Positions 42,913-51,670 of a stretch of DNA of 64,000 bases are shown in pieces. Below the pieces are notes generated by a model, which did no database searches, was not told the origin of the DNA, and saw only the letters and a program-made list of their open reading frames with translations. Position 1 is the first letter of the stretch; the number at the start of each line of letters is the position of its first letter. The position numbers and the translations under genes were made by a program. This DNA comes from Niveibacterium sp. 24ML (GTDB lineage Bacteria; Pseudomonadota; Gammaproteobacteria; Burkholderiales; Rhodocyclaceae), in NCBI RefSeq assembly GCF_026586805.1, contig NZ_JAPFHA010000016.1, positions 1-64,000 of the forward strand, given 5' to 3'.

Positions 42913-43725
42913 ATGACGACCCGACATTCACACATCGGCGCGCCCAGTCCGCTGCACTCGCTGATCGAGCCGCGCGCCCTGCTCGAAATCGCAGCGCTTC
43001 CGGCCGGTTTGCCGCTGCTTGCGACAGCGGAATGCGGCGATGGGCACCCGGTGTTGTTGTTGCCGGGATTCCTGGGCGACGAGGGCTCTCTGCTGGCCCT
43101 GAAGTACTTTTTGCGCAACCGCGGGTACGACGTACAGACTTGGGGACTGGGCCGCAACCTGGGTTTCCAGACGCGTCACGCGAACGCGCTGCAGCAGAAG
43201 ATCCGCTTCATGCACTTCAAGAGCGGCCGCAAGGTGAGCCTGGTGGGCTGGAGCCTCGGCGGCATGTTCGCCCTGTACGGCGCGCAGGCAGCGCCCGAAT
43301 GTGTGCGGGGTATCGTCACGCTGGGGAGCCCAGTCACGATGGGACCGGAAGGCAGCCAATCACCGCCGCTGGTCAAAGCCATCTATCGACTGATCGCGCA
43401 CCCGCTTGGCACGCACGGCCATCTTGCGCAGCCCAAGGCCAAGGAACTGCGGCAGCAGAAAAAACTGCCCATTCCGATGAGTTGCCTTTACTCGATCAGC
43501 GATGGCGTGGTGCCGCCGCAAGAAGCGACCATCGACGGAGATCCGGCCTTCCACGAGAACATCCGCGTACCCGGCAGCCACCTTGGCCTGGCCTTCAATG
43601 CGGTGGTGCTCAACATCGTGGCGGATCGGCTCGCCCAGCCCGAAGGCGCCTGGAAGCCCTTCGAACCCAAAGGCCTGACGGGCCACTTCTACCGCCTGCT
43701 GACTCACAAGGCGATGCCGCTCTGA
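42913..43725 (+). CDS. Alpha/beta-fold hydrolase
   Basis: 270 residues from ATG 42913. PVLLLPGFLGDEGSLLALK carries the oxyanion loop, VGWSLGGMFAL the nucleophile elbow (GxSxG), YSISDGVVPPQEA the acidic-residue region, and PGSHLGL the likely catalytic His. Together it reads as a lipase/esterase-type enzyme. It is 26 bp before the acyltransferase homologue, and such pairs are common around wax-ester/triacylglycerol genes, which suggests an acyl-ester substrate. Upstream in-frame GTG 42844 would add 23 less typical residues. Confidence 0.83.
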   Translation: MTTRHSHIGAPSPLHSLIEPRALLEIAALPAGLPLLATAECGDGHPVLLLPGFLGDEGSLLALKYFLRNRGYDVQTWGLGRNLGFQTRHANALQQKIRFMHFKSGRKVSLVGWSLGGMFALYGAQAAPECVRGIVTLGSPVTMGPEGSQSPPLVKAIYRLIAHPLGTHGHLAQPKAKELRQQKKLPIPMSCLYSISDGVVPPQEATIDGDPAFHENIRVPGSHLGLAFNAVVLNIVADRLAQPEGAWKPFEPKGLTGHFYRLLTHKAMPL

Positions 43726-43751
43726 GATGCAACGCCGCGAGGGGGAAAACC

Positions 43752-45278
43752 ATGCGCCAACTCAGCGAACACGATGCCGCCTTCCTGTTTTCGGACTCGG
43801 CACACGCTAACTCCAACGTCACCCTGCTGCACATTTACGACCAGTCGACCGCGCCGGGCGGGCGGGTACGGTTCAAGGACATCCTCGCGCACATCGAAGG
43901 GCGGCTGCACCTCTCACCGATCTTCCGCCAGAAGCTCAAGCGCCTGCCCTTCGACTTCGACTTCCCGTACTGGGTTGAGGACGAGAACTTCGACCTCGAA
44001 TTCCATGTCCGCCACATCGCGCTGCCCAAGCCGGGTGACTGGCGCCAGTTCTGCATCCAGGTCTCGCGCATTCATGCCCGCCCGCTCGATCTGAACCGTC
44101 CGCTGTGGGAGATCTACGTCATCGAAGGGCTCGATACCTTCGTCGACCTGCCACCCGGCAGCTTCGCGCTCGTCACCAAAATCCACCACGCGGCGCTGGA
44201 TGTGGAAGAAGGCAGCGAGATCACCTCGCTGCTGCACGACACCACGCCTACGCCCCACCCACCCGAGCCGCCCGAGCCCTGGTTCCCTGAGACACCGCCG
44301 GGCGAAATCTCGATGATGGCGCGCGGCCTGATCGGCAGCGTGTGGCCGCCGAGCCGCCTGGTGCGCCCCGGCCTGAGCCTGATGCGCACGCTGGCGCCGA
44401 TGGTCACCACTTTCGTCAACGACGTGCTGAACAAACCCTCACGGATCGCACTGACGCGCTTCAACGCGCCGGTGTCGCCGTATCGCGCGTTTGAAACACG
44501 CCGCTTCCCGCTCGCCGAATTCAAGCGCATCCGTGATCTGGTGCCAGGCGCGCGGATCAACGACGCAGTGCTGGCCGTCTGCGGCGGCGCATTGCGCCAC
44601 TTCCTCGATCTGCAGGGCGAATTGCCCGAGGCCAGCCTGTGGTCAATGGCGCCGATCTACATGCGCGATGCCGAAGCTGAGCCCGGCACGCGCCGCGAGA
44701 TGGCGTGGATACGGGTGCAGCTTGGCACGCATATCGCCGACCCGGTCGAGCGCCTGCGGCTGATCCACGAACAAACTGAATCTGAGCTGATGGAACGCGC
44801 TGTCGCCGCCAGCGAGCTCACCGACAGCCAGCACCACGCATCGGCTGCCACGCTGGCCTTCACCAGCAAGTTCCTCACGCGCGCCGCGATGGAAGTCGAC
44901 AAACGCGCACCGCGCGCCAACTGCACGATCACGAATGTGCCAGGCCCCGGCAAACCGCTCTACCTGAACGGCGCGCGGATGACCTACTTCTCGGCGATCA
45001 TGCCGATCACCGACGGGCTTGGACTGGTGTTTGCGGTGACCAGCTACGACGGCAAGATCATCATCTCGCCAACCTTCTGTCGCGAGCAGATGCCGGAACC
45101 GGAAGTCTTCGCGCAGGCGATCCGCGACAGCTTCCAGGAATACCTGGCGCTGACCGAACCCGTTCGCGCCAAACGGGTAGCGCCGCGCAAACCGACAGCC
45201 CCCGCCGCGGCAGGCACCAAACCGCGCCCCGCCACACCGCGGCGCCGCAAGGCGGCTGTGGGCGCCGATCAGGTATAG
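43752..45278 (+). CDS. Wax ester synthase/diacylglycerol acyltransferase (WS/DGAT) homologue
   Basis: 508 residues, family size 450-500. MRQLSEHDAAFLFSDSAHANSNV at the start is typical in kind. The active site reads KIHHAALDVEE: the two His and the Asp of HHxxxD are present, while the following Gly of the usual HHxxxDG is Val. Later family stretches are NDAVLAVCGGALR and NCTITNVPGPGKPLYLNGARM. It joins acyl-CoA to alcohols or diacylglycerol for neutral lipid storage. The C-terminus ends in an unusual Ala/Pro/Arg/Lys-rich tail (RKPTAPAAAGTKPRP). GAGGGGG precedes ATG 43752. Activity is inferred. Confidence 0.85.
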   Translation: MRQLSEHDAAFLFSDSAHANSNVTLLHIYDQSTAPGGRVRFKDILAHIEGRLHLSPIFRQKLKRLPFDFDFPYWVEDENFDLEFHVRHIALPKPGDWRQFCIQVSRIHARPLDLNRPLWEIYVIEGLDTFVDLPPGSFALVTKIHHAALDVEEGSEITSLLHDTTPTPHPPEPPEPWFPETPPGEISMMARGLIGSVWPPSRLVRPGLSLMRTLAPMVTTFVNDVLNKPSRIALTRFNAPVSPYRAFETRRFPLAEFKRIRDLVPGARINDAVLAVCGGALRHFLDLQGELPEASLWSMAPIYMRDAEAEPGTRREMAWIRVQLGTHIADPVERLRLIHEQTESELMERAVAASELTDSQHHASAATLAFTSKFLTRAAMEVDKRAPRANCTITNVPGPGKPLYLNGARMTYFSAIMPITDGLGLVFAVTSYDGKIIISPTFCREQMPEPEVFAQAIRDSFQEYLALTEPVRAKRVAPRKPTAPAAAGTKPRPATPRRRKAAVGADQV

Positions 45279-45282
45279 CGGC

Positions 45283-45378
45283 GCGCGCAGCGACCAAGAC
45301 ATATCAAAGGGATAGGCGCGGGAGCGAGCACGCCGCAACGCAGCGATGCGCCGTCGCAGCCACTTATTCAGGCCTTCC
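45283..45378 (-). repeat. MITE-like element, partial inverted copy
   Basis: 96 bp that match 41904-41999 in reverse orientation with one difference (41973 G against C). The far end of the element, including its second terminal repeat, is missing. It fills the gap between the stop codons of the acyltransferase homologue and the decarboxylase beta-subunit gene. Confidence 0.85.
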
Positions 45379-46584
45379 TTAACGCAGCAGTGCGACGTAG
45401 ATGCCCGCGAGCACCGCGGTAGTGATCACGCCGCTGATGTTCGCGCCAAGCGCCTGCGGCAGGATCATCGCGCCGGGTGAGGCGTCGCTGGCAATCTTCT
45501 GCACCATCTTCGCGGTCGTCGGCACACAGCTCACCCCCGCGACCCCGACGATCGGGTTGAACTTCCCCTTGCTGAAGAACCACAGCGCATAGCCGCCCGC
45601 GAGCCCGCCAAGCGCCGACAGCAAGAGCGCCAGAATGCCCAGCAGCAGCAGCTTGAGCACGACCGGATCGAGCAAGGTGCCGGCCTCGCACAGCACGCCA
45701 AGCGTCAAACCGAGGAAGAAGGTCGAGCCGTAAAGAATCTGTTCGCCCAGCAAGGCGGTGTAGTGCTTGAGCCCCGCCTCACGCACCGCCACGCCGATGA
45801 ACAGCGACAGGAACAAGGGCGCCGCGACCGGAAACAGCAGGCACAGCAACACACAGGCCAACACCGCAAACACCAGCTTGCTGCCGGCACTGATAGGCTT
45901 TACGGTGGACTCCGCCATCGAGATGCCGCGCAATTTCTCTGGCACCAGCGCTTTGATCAGCAAGGGGTAGGCACCGTAGGTCAAGCCCAGGTACAGATAG
46001 CCCACCACGGTGATCGGCACAAAGAGTTCGCGCGCCAGCACCAGCGATGCAAACAGCACCATCGGCCCGTCCGCGCCACCGATCAGCGCGACCGACGCCG
46101 ACTGGCCGGGCGTCATGCCCATTGCCTGCGCGATCGGAAACACCGCGACGGTTCCCAGTTCGGCACACAGCGCGAGGAACATGCTCTGGAAGGGGCGCGC
46201 CATCACGTAGCCCACATCCAGCAGCACGCCGATCCCCATGAACACCAGACAGGCGATCAGGCCGTTGCTGAACATCAGTGTGTAGATCGGCTGGAGCCAG
46301 TTGATCTGCAACTGATCCATGATCGCGTCGGTGCCACTGGCGAGTGGATCGACAAACAAGGTGCCCAGTTGCCCGGGCGCAATGAACAAGACGCCGGCAT
46401 TGACCGCCGCCATGCCCAGCCCCATCGGGATCATCAGCAGCTCTTCGAGGATGCCCTTCTTGCCCAGCCAGACCAGCAGGCAGCCGAGCACGATGAGTGC
46501 GATGCGGCCAATCGCGATTTTGGGCTCCGACGCGAGCAGCGTCGCAATCCCCTGGAATACCTGGAGACTCAGGATGTCATGCAT
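45379..46584 (-). CDS. mmdB: Sodium-pumping decarboxylase beta subunit (membrane carboxybiotin decarboxylase)
   Basis: 401 residues with about ten membrane segments. Family stretches visible are GADGPMVLFASLVLA, FLGLTLGVLCEAGTLLDP and VGVAGVSCVPTTAKMVQKIASDASPGAM, the conserved ion-pathway regions of OadB/MmdB/GcdB. It decarboxylates carboxybiotin and exports Na+ across the inner membrane. Start ATG 46584 has AAGAGA upstream. It is the last gene of the set. MmdB is chosen over OadB because the carboxyltransferase encoded upstream is of acyl-CoA type. Confidence 0.88.
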   Translation of the reverse strand: MHDILSLQVFQGIATLLASEPKIAIGRIALIVLGCLLVWLGKKGILEELLMIPMGLGMAAVNAGVLFIAPGQLGTLFVDPLASGTDAIMDQLQINWLQPIYTLMFSNGLIACLVFMGIGVLLDVGYVMARPFQSMFLALCAELGTVAVFPIAQAMGMTPGQSASVALIGGADGPMVLFASLVLARELFVPITVVGYLYLGLTYGAYPLLIKALVPEKLRGISMAESTVKPISAGSKLVFAVLACVLLCLLFPVAAPLFLSLFIGVAVREAGLKHYTALLGEQILYGSTFFLGLTLGVLCEAGTLLDPVVLKLLLLGILALLLSALGGLAGGYALWFFSKGKFNPIVGVAGVSCVPTTAKMVQKIASDASPGAMILPQALGANISGVITTAVLAGIYVALLR

Positions 46585-46594
46585 CGCAGTCTCT

Positions 46595-46996
46595 TCAGCC
46601 GAGCCGCAACAGAACTTGCCCGGCGGCAACTGCGTCGCCCGCAGCCACTTCAACGGATCGCACCGTACCCGCCTCGGTCGCGAGGACAGCGTTCTTCATC
46701 TTCATCGCCTCGATAGAGAGCAAATGGTCGCCGGGAGCAACCTGCTGCCCGACCTTCACGTGCACCGCTTCGACGGTGCCACCGAGCTGGCTGATGATCG
46801 CACCCTGCGCTGGCGCAGCCTGCGCGGCAGGTGGCGCCGACGGCACATGGCCAAGCGCCCCGCCAACATGGGGGGCCGCCGAAGGGGCTGCAATCGCAGG
46901 ACTCGCCGCGCCGGGGACGTCTATCTCCTCTACGGTGACCACGAAGGCCTGCCCATCAACCGTGATGCGAAAGGTTCGCTCCATGCTCAGCCTCAT
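46595..46996 (-). CDS. mmdC: Biotin carrier subunit of the sodium-pumping decarboxylase
   Basis: 133 residues. A short N-terminal domain (MERTFRITVDGQAF) is joined by an Ala/Pro-rich linker (about 30-65) to a biotinyl domain with EAMKMKN, whose second Lys-flanked position is the biotinylation site. It carries CO2 from the carboxyltransferase to the membrane subunit. ATG 46996 overlaps the stop of the small membrane subunit (ATGA), which fixes the start. It ends 10 bp before the beta-subunit gene. Confidence 0.92.
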   Translation of the reverse strand: MRLSMERTFRITVDGQAFVVTVEEIDVPGAASPAIAAPSAAPHVGGALGHVPSAPPAAQAAPAQGAIISQLGGTVEAVHVKVGQQVAPGDHLLSIEAMKMKNAVLATEAGTVRSVEVAAGDAVAAGQVLLRLG

Positions 46997-47343
46997 TGAG
47001 TGGAAGATCGGCCCGGCGAACGGGCAAGGTGATGCGACTCATGCTGCGCAGCGCGTGCGCCACTCACCCAGGTGCGATGACGCTCGGCCGACTCGATTCG
47101 CACGATGCGATGGGCGCCAAGCACTTCGCTGAGCGCACCTGCGATCGCGGCAACCTGAGCTGGCGTGACGCCGGCATGGCATAGCCTGCCTGCTGCATCG
47201 TCCTGCACCGGCGCCTGTACGGGTGACGCATGGGATTGCTCGCTGGCAGCCAGCCACGCCACGAGCACGTGCACCAGTGCAGCGACAGCAAAGCTGACGA
47301 CGATGGCGAGCAAATAGATCTGAACAACGATTGGAATCGACAT
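46993..47343 (-). CDS. Small membrane subunit (OadG/MmdD-like) of the sodium-pumping decarboxylase
   Basis: 116 residues: an N-terminal membrane helix (PIVVQIYLLAIVVSFAVAAL), then a hydrophilic tail with VTPAQVAAIAGALSEVLGAHRIVRIE. Subunits of this type anchor and stabilise the carboxyltransferase on the membrane. Sequence is poorly conserved in the family; the call rests mainly on topology and position between the carboxyltransferase and the biotin carrier genes. ATG 47343 was chosen at the start of the helix. Confidence 0.75.
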   Translation of the reverse strand: MSIPIVVQIYLLAIVVSFAVAALVHVLVAWLAASEQSHASPVQAPVQDDAAGRLCHAGVTPAQVAAIAGALSEVLGAHRIVRIESAERHRTWVSGARAAQHESHHLARSPGRSSTQ

Positions 47344-47353
47344 CGGGTACGCC

Positions 47354-48907
47354 TCAGAGGGGGATGTTCCCGTGCTTCTTGCCAGGCCGGCGCTCACGTT
47401 TGGCCAGGGTTTTGCGCAACGCAAGCCGAATGGCTGCACGGGTTTCCCGCGGCTGGATCACGTCGGTGATATAGCCGTGCGCTGCCGACGCATAGGGCGA
47501 TGCGAATTCGGCCCGGTAAGCCCCGGCAAGTTCGGCCGCCTTGGCTTGGCGGTCATCGGCTTGCTCGATCTCTCGCCGATACAACAACTTCACCGCCGCT
47601 TCGGCCCCCATCACCGCGATCTCGGCGGTGGGCCAGGCGAACACCATGTCGGCCCCCATCTCCTGGCTGCACATGGCGAGATATGAGCCCCCGTAGGCCT
47701 TGCGCAGTACAAGGGTGATCTTGGGCACCGTGCAGGACGCGTACGCAAAGAGCAGCTTGGCGCCGTGACGGATGATCGCCCCCCGCTCCTGCTCCACGCC
47801 CGGAAGGAATCCAGGCACGTCGACAAGGGTAAGGAGCGGGATATTGAAGGCATTACAGAAGCGGATGAAGCGCGACGCCTTGTCCGAGGCATTGATGTCG
47901 AGCGCGCCCGCCATCACCTGTGGCTGGTTCGCCACCACGCCCACGACAACCCCGCCAATTCTGGCCAGCCCGACAATGATGTTGCGCGCGAAGCTCGCAT
48001 GCACTTCAAGGAGCTCGCCATCATCGACGATGCGCCGAATCACGGCATACATGTCCAGCGGCTCGTTCGGCTGGTCAGGGATCAACGCGTCAAGGCCCTC
48101 ATCCGGCCCCAGATCGACGCCTGGGTCGAGCCGGTGCGGCGGGTCTTCCGTGTTGTTCGCTGGCAGATAGGAAAGCAGCGAGCGCACGATCGCAATGGCA
48201 TGCTGGTCGTCTTCGGCCAGAAAATGCACGTTGCCACTCACGCTGGCATGCATCTCGGCGCCACCCACCTCATCCATCGTTGTCGCGTGCCCAGTGACGG
48301 CCTTGATGACTTCAGGCCCGGTGATGAACATTTGCGCATTGCGCTTGGTCATCACGATGAAATCCATCAAGGCAGGCGAATACGCAGCACCGCCGGCACA
48401 TGGGCCCAGCACAGCGGCAATCTGCGGTACGACGCCCGATAGCAGCACGTTGGCGTAGAAAACCTCGCCATAGCCTGATAGCGCATCGACACCCTCCTGA
48501 ATGCGGGCACCACCCGAATCCTTGAAGGCAACAAGCGGAATCCCTTGCGTCAGGGCGAAATTCATCAGGCGCACGATCTTGTTGGCGTGCGCCTTGCCGA
48601 GGGTGCCGGCGCAAACCGTGAAGTCCTGACTGAAGGCGGCAACATGCTGCCCATCGACGAACCCGGTTCCGGTAATGACCCCATCGGATGGAAGCGAGCG
48701 CCCCTCCATTCCGAAAGCATGGGCATCATGCTGAACGTGGGTACCGAATTCCTGAAAGGTGCCGCTCAGAAAGAGTGCGTTGAGCCGCTCACGTGCGCCC
48801 AACTGGCCCTTGGCATGGCGTGCCGCCAACTTATCGAGTCCACCGGCCGCCAGAATTGCAGCGCGCCGCTCTTCGAGCAGCTGCGCCAGTTTCGGGGGAA
48901 GAGTCAT
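47354..48907 (-). CDS. mmdA: Carboxyltransferase subunit, methylmalonyl-CoA decarboxylase alpha type
   Basis: 517 residues, two crotonase-like carboxyltransferase halves. Features: LGARERLNALF, FSQDFTVCAGTLGKAHANKI, KDSGGARIQEGVDALSGYG, GPCAGGAAYSPALMDF, then VDVPGFLPGVEQERGAIIRHGAKLLFAY and GGSYLAMCSQEMGAD, all standard for PccB/MmdA-type enzymes. It moves the carboxyl group of an acyl-CoA to biotin. The presence of membrane partner genes right behind it argues for the decarboxylase and against propionyl-CoA carboxylase. ATG 48907 has GAGG five bases upstream; GTG 48910 is an alternative. Confidence 0.87.
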   Translation of the reverse strand: MTLPPKLAQLLEERRAAILAAGGLDKLAARHAKGQLGARERLNALFLSGTFQEFGTHVQHDAHAFGMEGRSLPSDGVITGTGFVDGQHVAAFSQDFTVCAGTLGKAHANKIVRLMNFALTQGIPLVAFKDSGGARIQEGVDALSGYGEVFYANVLLSGVVPQIAAVLGPCAGGAAYSPALMDFIVMTKRNAQMFITGPEVIKAVTGHATTMDEVGGAEMHASVSGNVHFLAEDDQHAIAIVRSLLSYLPANNTEDPPHRLDPGVDLGPDEGLDALIPDQPNEPLDMYAVIRRIVDDGELLEVHASFARNIIVGLARIGGVVVGVVANQPQVMAGALDINASDKASRFIRFCNAFNIPLLTLVDVPGFLPGVEQERGAIIRHGAKLLFAYASCTVPKITLVLRKAYGGSYLAMCSQEMGADMVFAWPTAEIAVMGAEAAVKLLYRREIEQADDRQAKAAELAGAYRAEFASPYASAAHGYITDVIQPRETRAAIRLALRKTLAKRERRPGKKHGNIPL

Positions 48908-49018
48908 CACCGCCTCGCAGGTCCGGGGCCCCTTCCAAGGCCCCTCACCCGGCAGAAGCTACGCCCCATGTGGGGGCGCCCGATTGACGGCCATCAATGC
49001 CTGATGGAAGGCCGCAAG

Positions 49019-49366
49019 TCAGCGGCCGTAGAGGTCGCGCGCTGCGTCCTGGAGTTCGCGGCGCAACTGCCGCCGCTCTTCGACAGTCAAGCGGCGGGCG
49101 CCGCCGACGGTTTCGGTGTCGTAGCGGGCATCGAGCCGCCCACCGCGGCGCGCGCCTTCCAGGCCTTCGGTCTGGCGACCGCGCAAATCGTCGCCCCGCG
49201 CAGCACGACGTTCACCCCGCAAATCCTCGCGCAAGTCACTCTGAACTGCACGCCGTTCAATACCGTTGCCGAAGCGAAGCCCCTCCGCAGCGGCCGGATG
49301 TGCAAACACGAGCAGCGCAGCCATCACGGCCCCGCCCCCCGCATTCAGCAACACCACTGTTTTCAT
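49019..49366 (-). CDS. Secreted Arg-rich protein of unknown function
   Basis: 115 residues. Signal peptide (VVLLNAGGGAVMAALLVFAHPAAA), then a highly charged body rich in Arg, Asp and Glu with short RRAAR/RGDDLRG repeats, ending LTVEERRQLRRELQDAARDLYG. Similar small periplasmic proteins with an EERRQLRRE-type C-terminus occur in proteobacteria without a known role. It is in line after the decarboxylase set in position but is transcribed towards it, ending 112 bp before mmdA. Divergent from ompR. Frame is well supported by the signal peptide. Confidence 0.55.
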   Translation of the reverse strand: MKTVVLLNAGGGAVMAALLVFAHPAAAEGLRFGNGIERRAVQSDLREDLRGERRAARGDDLRGRQTEGLEGARRGGRLDARYDTETVGGARRLTVEERRQLRRELQDAARDLYGR

Positions 49367-49553
49367 TCAATTCCCCTGTGCTGACATCGGCGATGTCGCC
49401 CGATCGATGGGCAGATCTTCACCGCTTGGCGCGAATCATATGTTTGGGCGCTGCCCTAGCTTGTTACGAGGTGTTTCATGTGGTGGTTTCCGCAACGAAC
49501 CTTTACGCGTGGCGTGCTGGCGGGTCACCGGATGACCCGTTACGATTGCAGCC

Positions 49554-50282
49554 ATGGAAAACAAAGAACGCCATCGCATCCTGATCGTCGACGACGATGC
49601 CCGCCTCCGCAACCTGCTCGAACGCTACCTGGAAGAACAAGGCTTCGGCGTCAAGGCCGTCGCCGATGCGCCGGCGATGGATCGCGCGCTGACGCGCGAA
49701 CATGCCGACTTGCTGGTGCTGGATCTGATGCTGCCGGGCGAAGACGGCCTGTCAATCTGCCGCCGCCTGCGCGGCAACGGCAGCGAACTGCCAATCATCA
49801 TGCTGACGGCCAAGGGCGATGAAGTCGACCGGATCGTCGGACTTGAAATGGGCGCGGACGACTACCTGCCCAAACCCTTCAACCCACGCGAACTGGTCGC
49901 CCGTATCCACGCCGTGCTGCGGCGCAAGCCACGCACGCCGCCTGGCGCGCCAAGCACCGACGAAGAAGTAGTCAGTTTCGGCCGCGTCATGATCAACCTC
50001 GCCACCCGCTCGCTGACCCGTGACGGGGAAGAAATGCCGCTGACAACCGGTGAGTTCGCCCTGCTCAAGGTACTGCTGCAACACCCGCGTCAACCGCTGT
50101 CGCGTGACAAGCTGATGGAGCTCGCTCGCGGGCGTGAGTACGACGCGTTTGATCGGTCGATCGACGTTCAGATTTCGCGCTTGCGCAAGTTGGTCGAGGA
50201 GGAAGCCTCCCGCCCGCGCTATCTGCAAACCGTCTGGGGTTTCGGCTACGTGTTCGTACCGGACGGCCAGCGCAGCAGCTAA
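49554..50282 (+). CDS. ompR: Two-component response regulator OmpR
   Basis: 242 residues: receiver domain (about 5-125) with IVDDDARLRN, phospho-acceptor D57 in VLDLMLPGEDG, MLTAKGDE and YLPKPFNPREL, and a winged-helix output domain (about 145-238) with LTTGEFALLKVLLQHPRQPLSRDKLM and VDVQISRLRKLVE-type text ending TVWGFGYVF. Very close to OmpR of gamma- and betaproteobacteria, which controls porins and osmotic responses. The stop codon is directly followed by the envZ start. Confidence 0.94.
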   Translation: MENKERHRILIVDDDARLRNLLERYLEEQGFGVKAVADAPAMDRALTREHADLLVLDLMLPGEDGLSICRRLRGNGSELPIIMLTAKGDEVDRIVGLEMGADDYLPKPFNPRELVARIHAVLRRKPRTPPGAPSTDEEVVSFGRVMINLATRSLTRDGEEMPLTTGEFALLKVLLQHPRQPLSRDKLMELARGREYDAFDRSIDVQISRLRKLVEEEASRPRYLQTVWGFGYVFVPDGQRSS

Positions 50283-51641
50283 GTGCCATCCCGCTTCATG
50301 TTTGCGCCACGCAGTTTGCTGTGGCGCACTTTCTTTCTGATCGCCCTGCTGATCGGCTTGGCGCTCACCGCTTGGTATCAGCTATTCGTGCGCTTCGAGT
50401 CCGAACCGCGCGCGCGGCAACTCGGCCAGATGCTGGTGAGCGTGGTGAACCTGACACGCGCGGCGCTGGTGAACGCCGATCCGCTGTTGCGCCTTGCGCT
50501 GCTACGCGATCTTTCGGTGCAGGAAGGCATTCGCATCTACCCTGCCGAGCCCGGCGACGAGCTTGGCCCTCTGCCGGATACGCCAACGATACGGGTGATC
50601 GAATCGGAAGTCCGCCGACAGCTCGGCGACGAAACCCGCTTTGCCGGCAAGCGCGAAGGCGTCGAGGGAATCTGGGTCAGTTTTCAGATCGATCCGGACG
50701 ACCCGGCCGATCTGTTCTGGGTGATGCTGCCGCGAGAGCGCTTCGAACGCGTTCGAACGGCGGAATGGTTGGGCTGGGGCATTGCAGCGGCCATACTGGC
50801 CATGCTGGGTGCCTACGTCATCGTCAGGCGCGTCGCCGGGCCGCTCGCGCAGATCAGCCGCGCCGCGCGCCAGATCGGGCGTGGCGAGCCGGTATCGCGG
50901 CTTCCTGAAGAAGGGCCAAGCGAGATCAGCGAAGTCAGCCGAGCATTCAACCAGATGTCGGACGACCTGGCGCAACTGGAGTCGGATCGGGCCTTGATTC
51001 TCGCAGGCGTTTCGCATGACCTGCGCACGCCACTCGCGCGCCTGCGCCTCGGCATCGAGATGACCGGCGCGCACCAGGACGACATTGAAGCGATGTCGAC
51101 CGACATCGAGGAGATGGACAAGATCATTGCGCAGTTCCTCGATTTTGCGCGGGGCAGCGCAGATGAAGCCCTGGTCGAGATCGATGCGCGCGCGATGGTC
51201 AGTGATCTGGTTGCAAGCTACCAGCGGCGCGGCCTCGCCAATGTCGTCGATGCGAGCGCCGGGCAAGCTGCGATTGGATTCATGGGCAAACCGAAAGCAA
51301 TCCGGCGCGCCCTCTCCAACCTGATCGACAACGCCTTGCGCTACGCCGGCAACGAGCAGCCCATCGAGCTTGGCTGCAGCATTGAGCACCGGATGCTTGT
51401 GCTGGCGGTGCTTGATCGCGGGCCGGGCATTCCCCTTGATCAGGTCGAACGCCTCAAGCGGCCCTTCACCCGCCTCGAAGCCGCTCGCACCGATGCCAGG
51501 GGTTCGGGGCTTGGCTTGGCGATCGTCGACCGGGTTGCACGGGCGCATGGCGGGCGGCTCAACCTGCTGCCGCGTGCCGGCGGTGGGCTGGCCGCGCAAC
51601 TTGTGATCCAGCAAAGCGCTTCCCAGGTAAACAACGCATGA
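50283..51641 (+). CDS. envZ: Sensor histidine kinase EnvZ
   Basis: 452 residues. Membrane segments near 14-35 (LLWRTFFLIALLIGLALTAW) and about 160-182 enclose a periplasmic domain of ~120 residues; then HAMP (about 183-235), a dimerisation domain with AGVSHDLRTPLARLRL (phospho-His) and an HATPase domain with LIDNALRYA, LDRGPGIP and GSGLGLAIVDRV. Senses osmolarity-type stimuli and phosphorylates OmpR. GTG 50283 directly follows the ompR TAA; ATG 50298 is an alternative. Confidence 0.94.
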   Translation: MPSRFMFAPRSLLWRTFFLIALLIGLALTAWYQLFVRFESEPRARQLGQMLVSVVNLTRAALVNADPLLRLALLRDLSVQEGIRIYPAEPGDELGPLPDTPTIRVIESEVRRQLGDETRFAGKREGVEGIWVSFQIDPDDPADLFWVMLPRERFERVRTAEWLGWGIAAAILAMLGAYVIVRRVAGPLAQISRAARQIGRGEPVSRLPEEGPSEISEVSRAFNQMSDDLAQLESDRALILAGVSHDLRTPLARLRLGIEMTGAHQDDIEAMSTDIEEMDKIIAQFLDFARGSADEALVEIDARAMVSDLVASYQRRGLANVVDASAGQAAIGFMGKPKAIRRALSNLIDNALRYAGNEQPIELGCSIEHRMLVLAVLDRGPGIPLDQVERLKRPFTRLEAARTDARGSGLGLAIVDRVARAHGGRLNLLPRAGGGLAAQLVIQQSASQVNNA

Positions 51642-51653
51642 ATCCGACATGGC

Positions 51654-51659
51654 TATAAT
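51654..51659 (+). promoter_or_regulatory. Perfect -10 box just upstream of yciB
   Basis: TATAAT ends 11 bases before ATG 51671. A start at the normal distance would leave a leader of only about 4-6 nt. No good -35 element is seen at 16-18 bp. Confidence 0.3.
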
Positions 51660-51670
51660 GGCCGGCTGAT

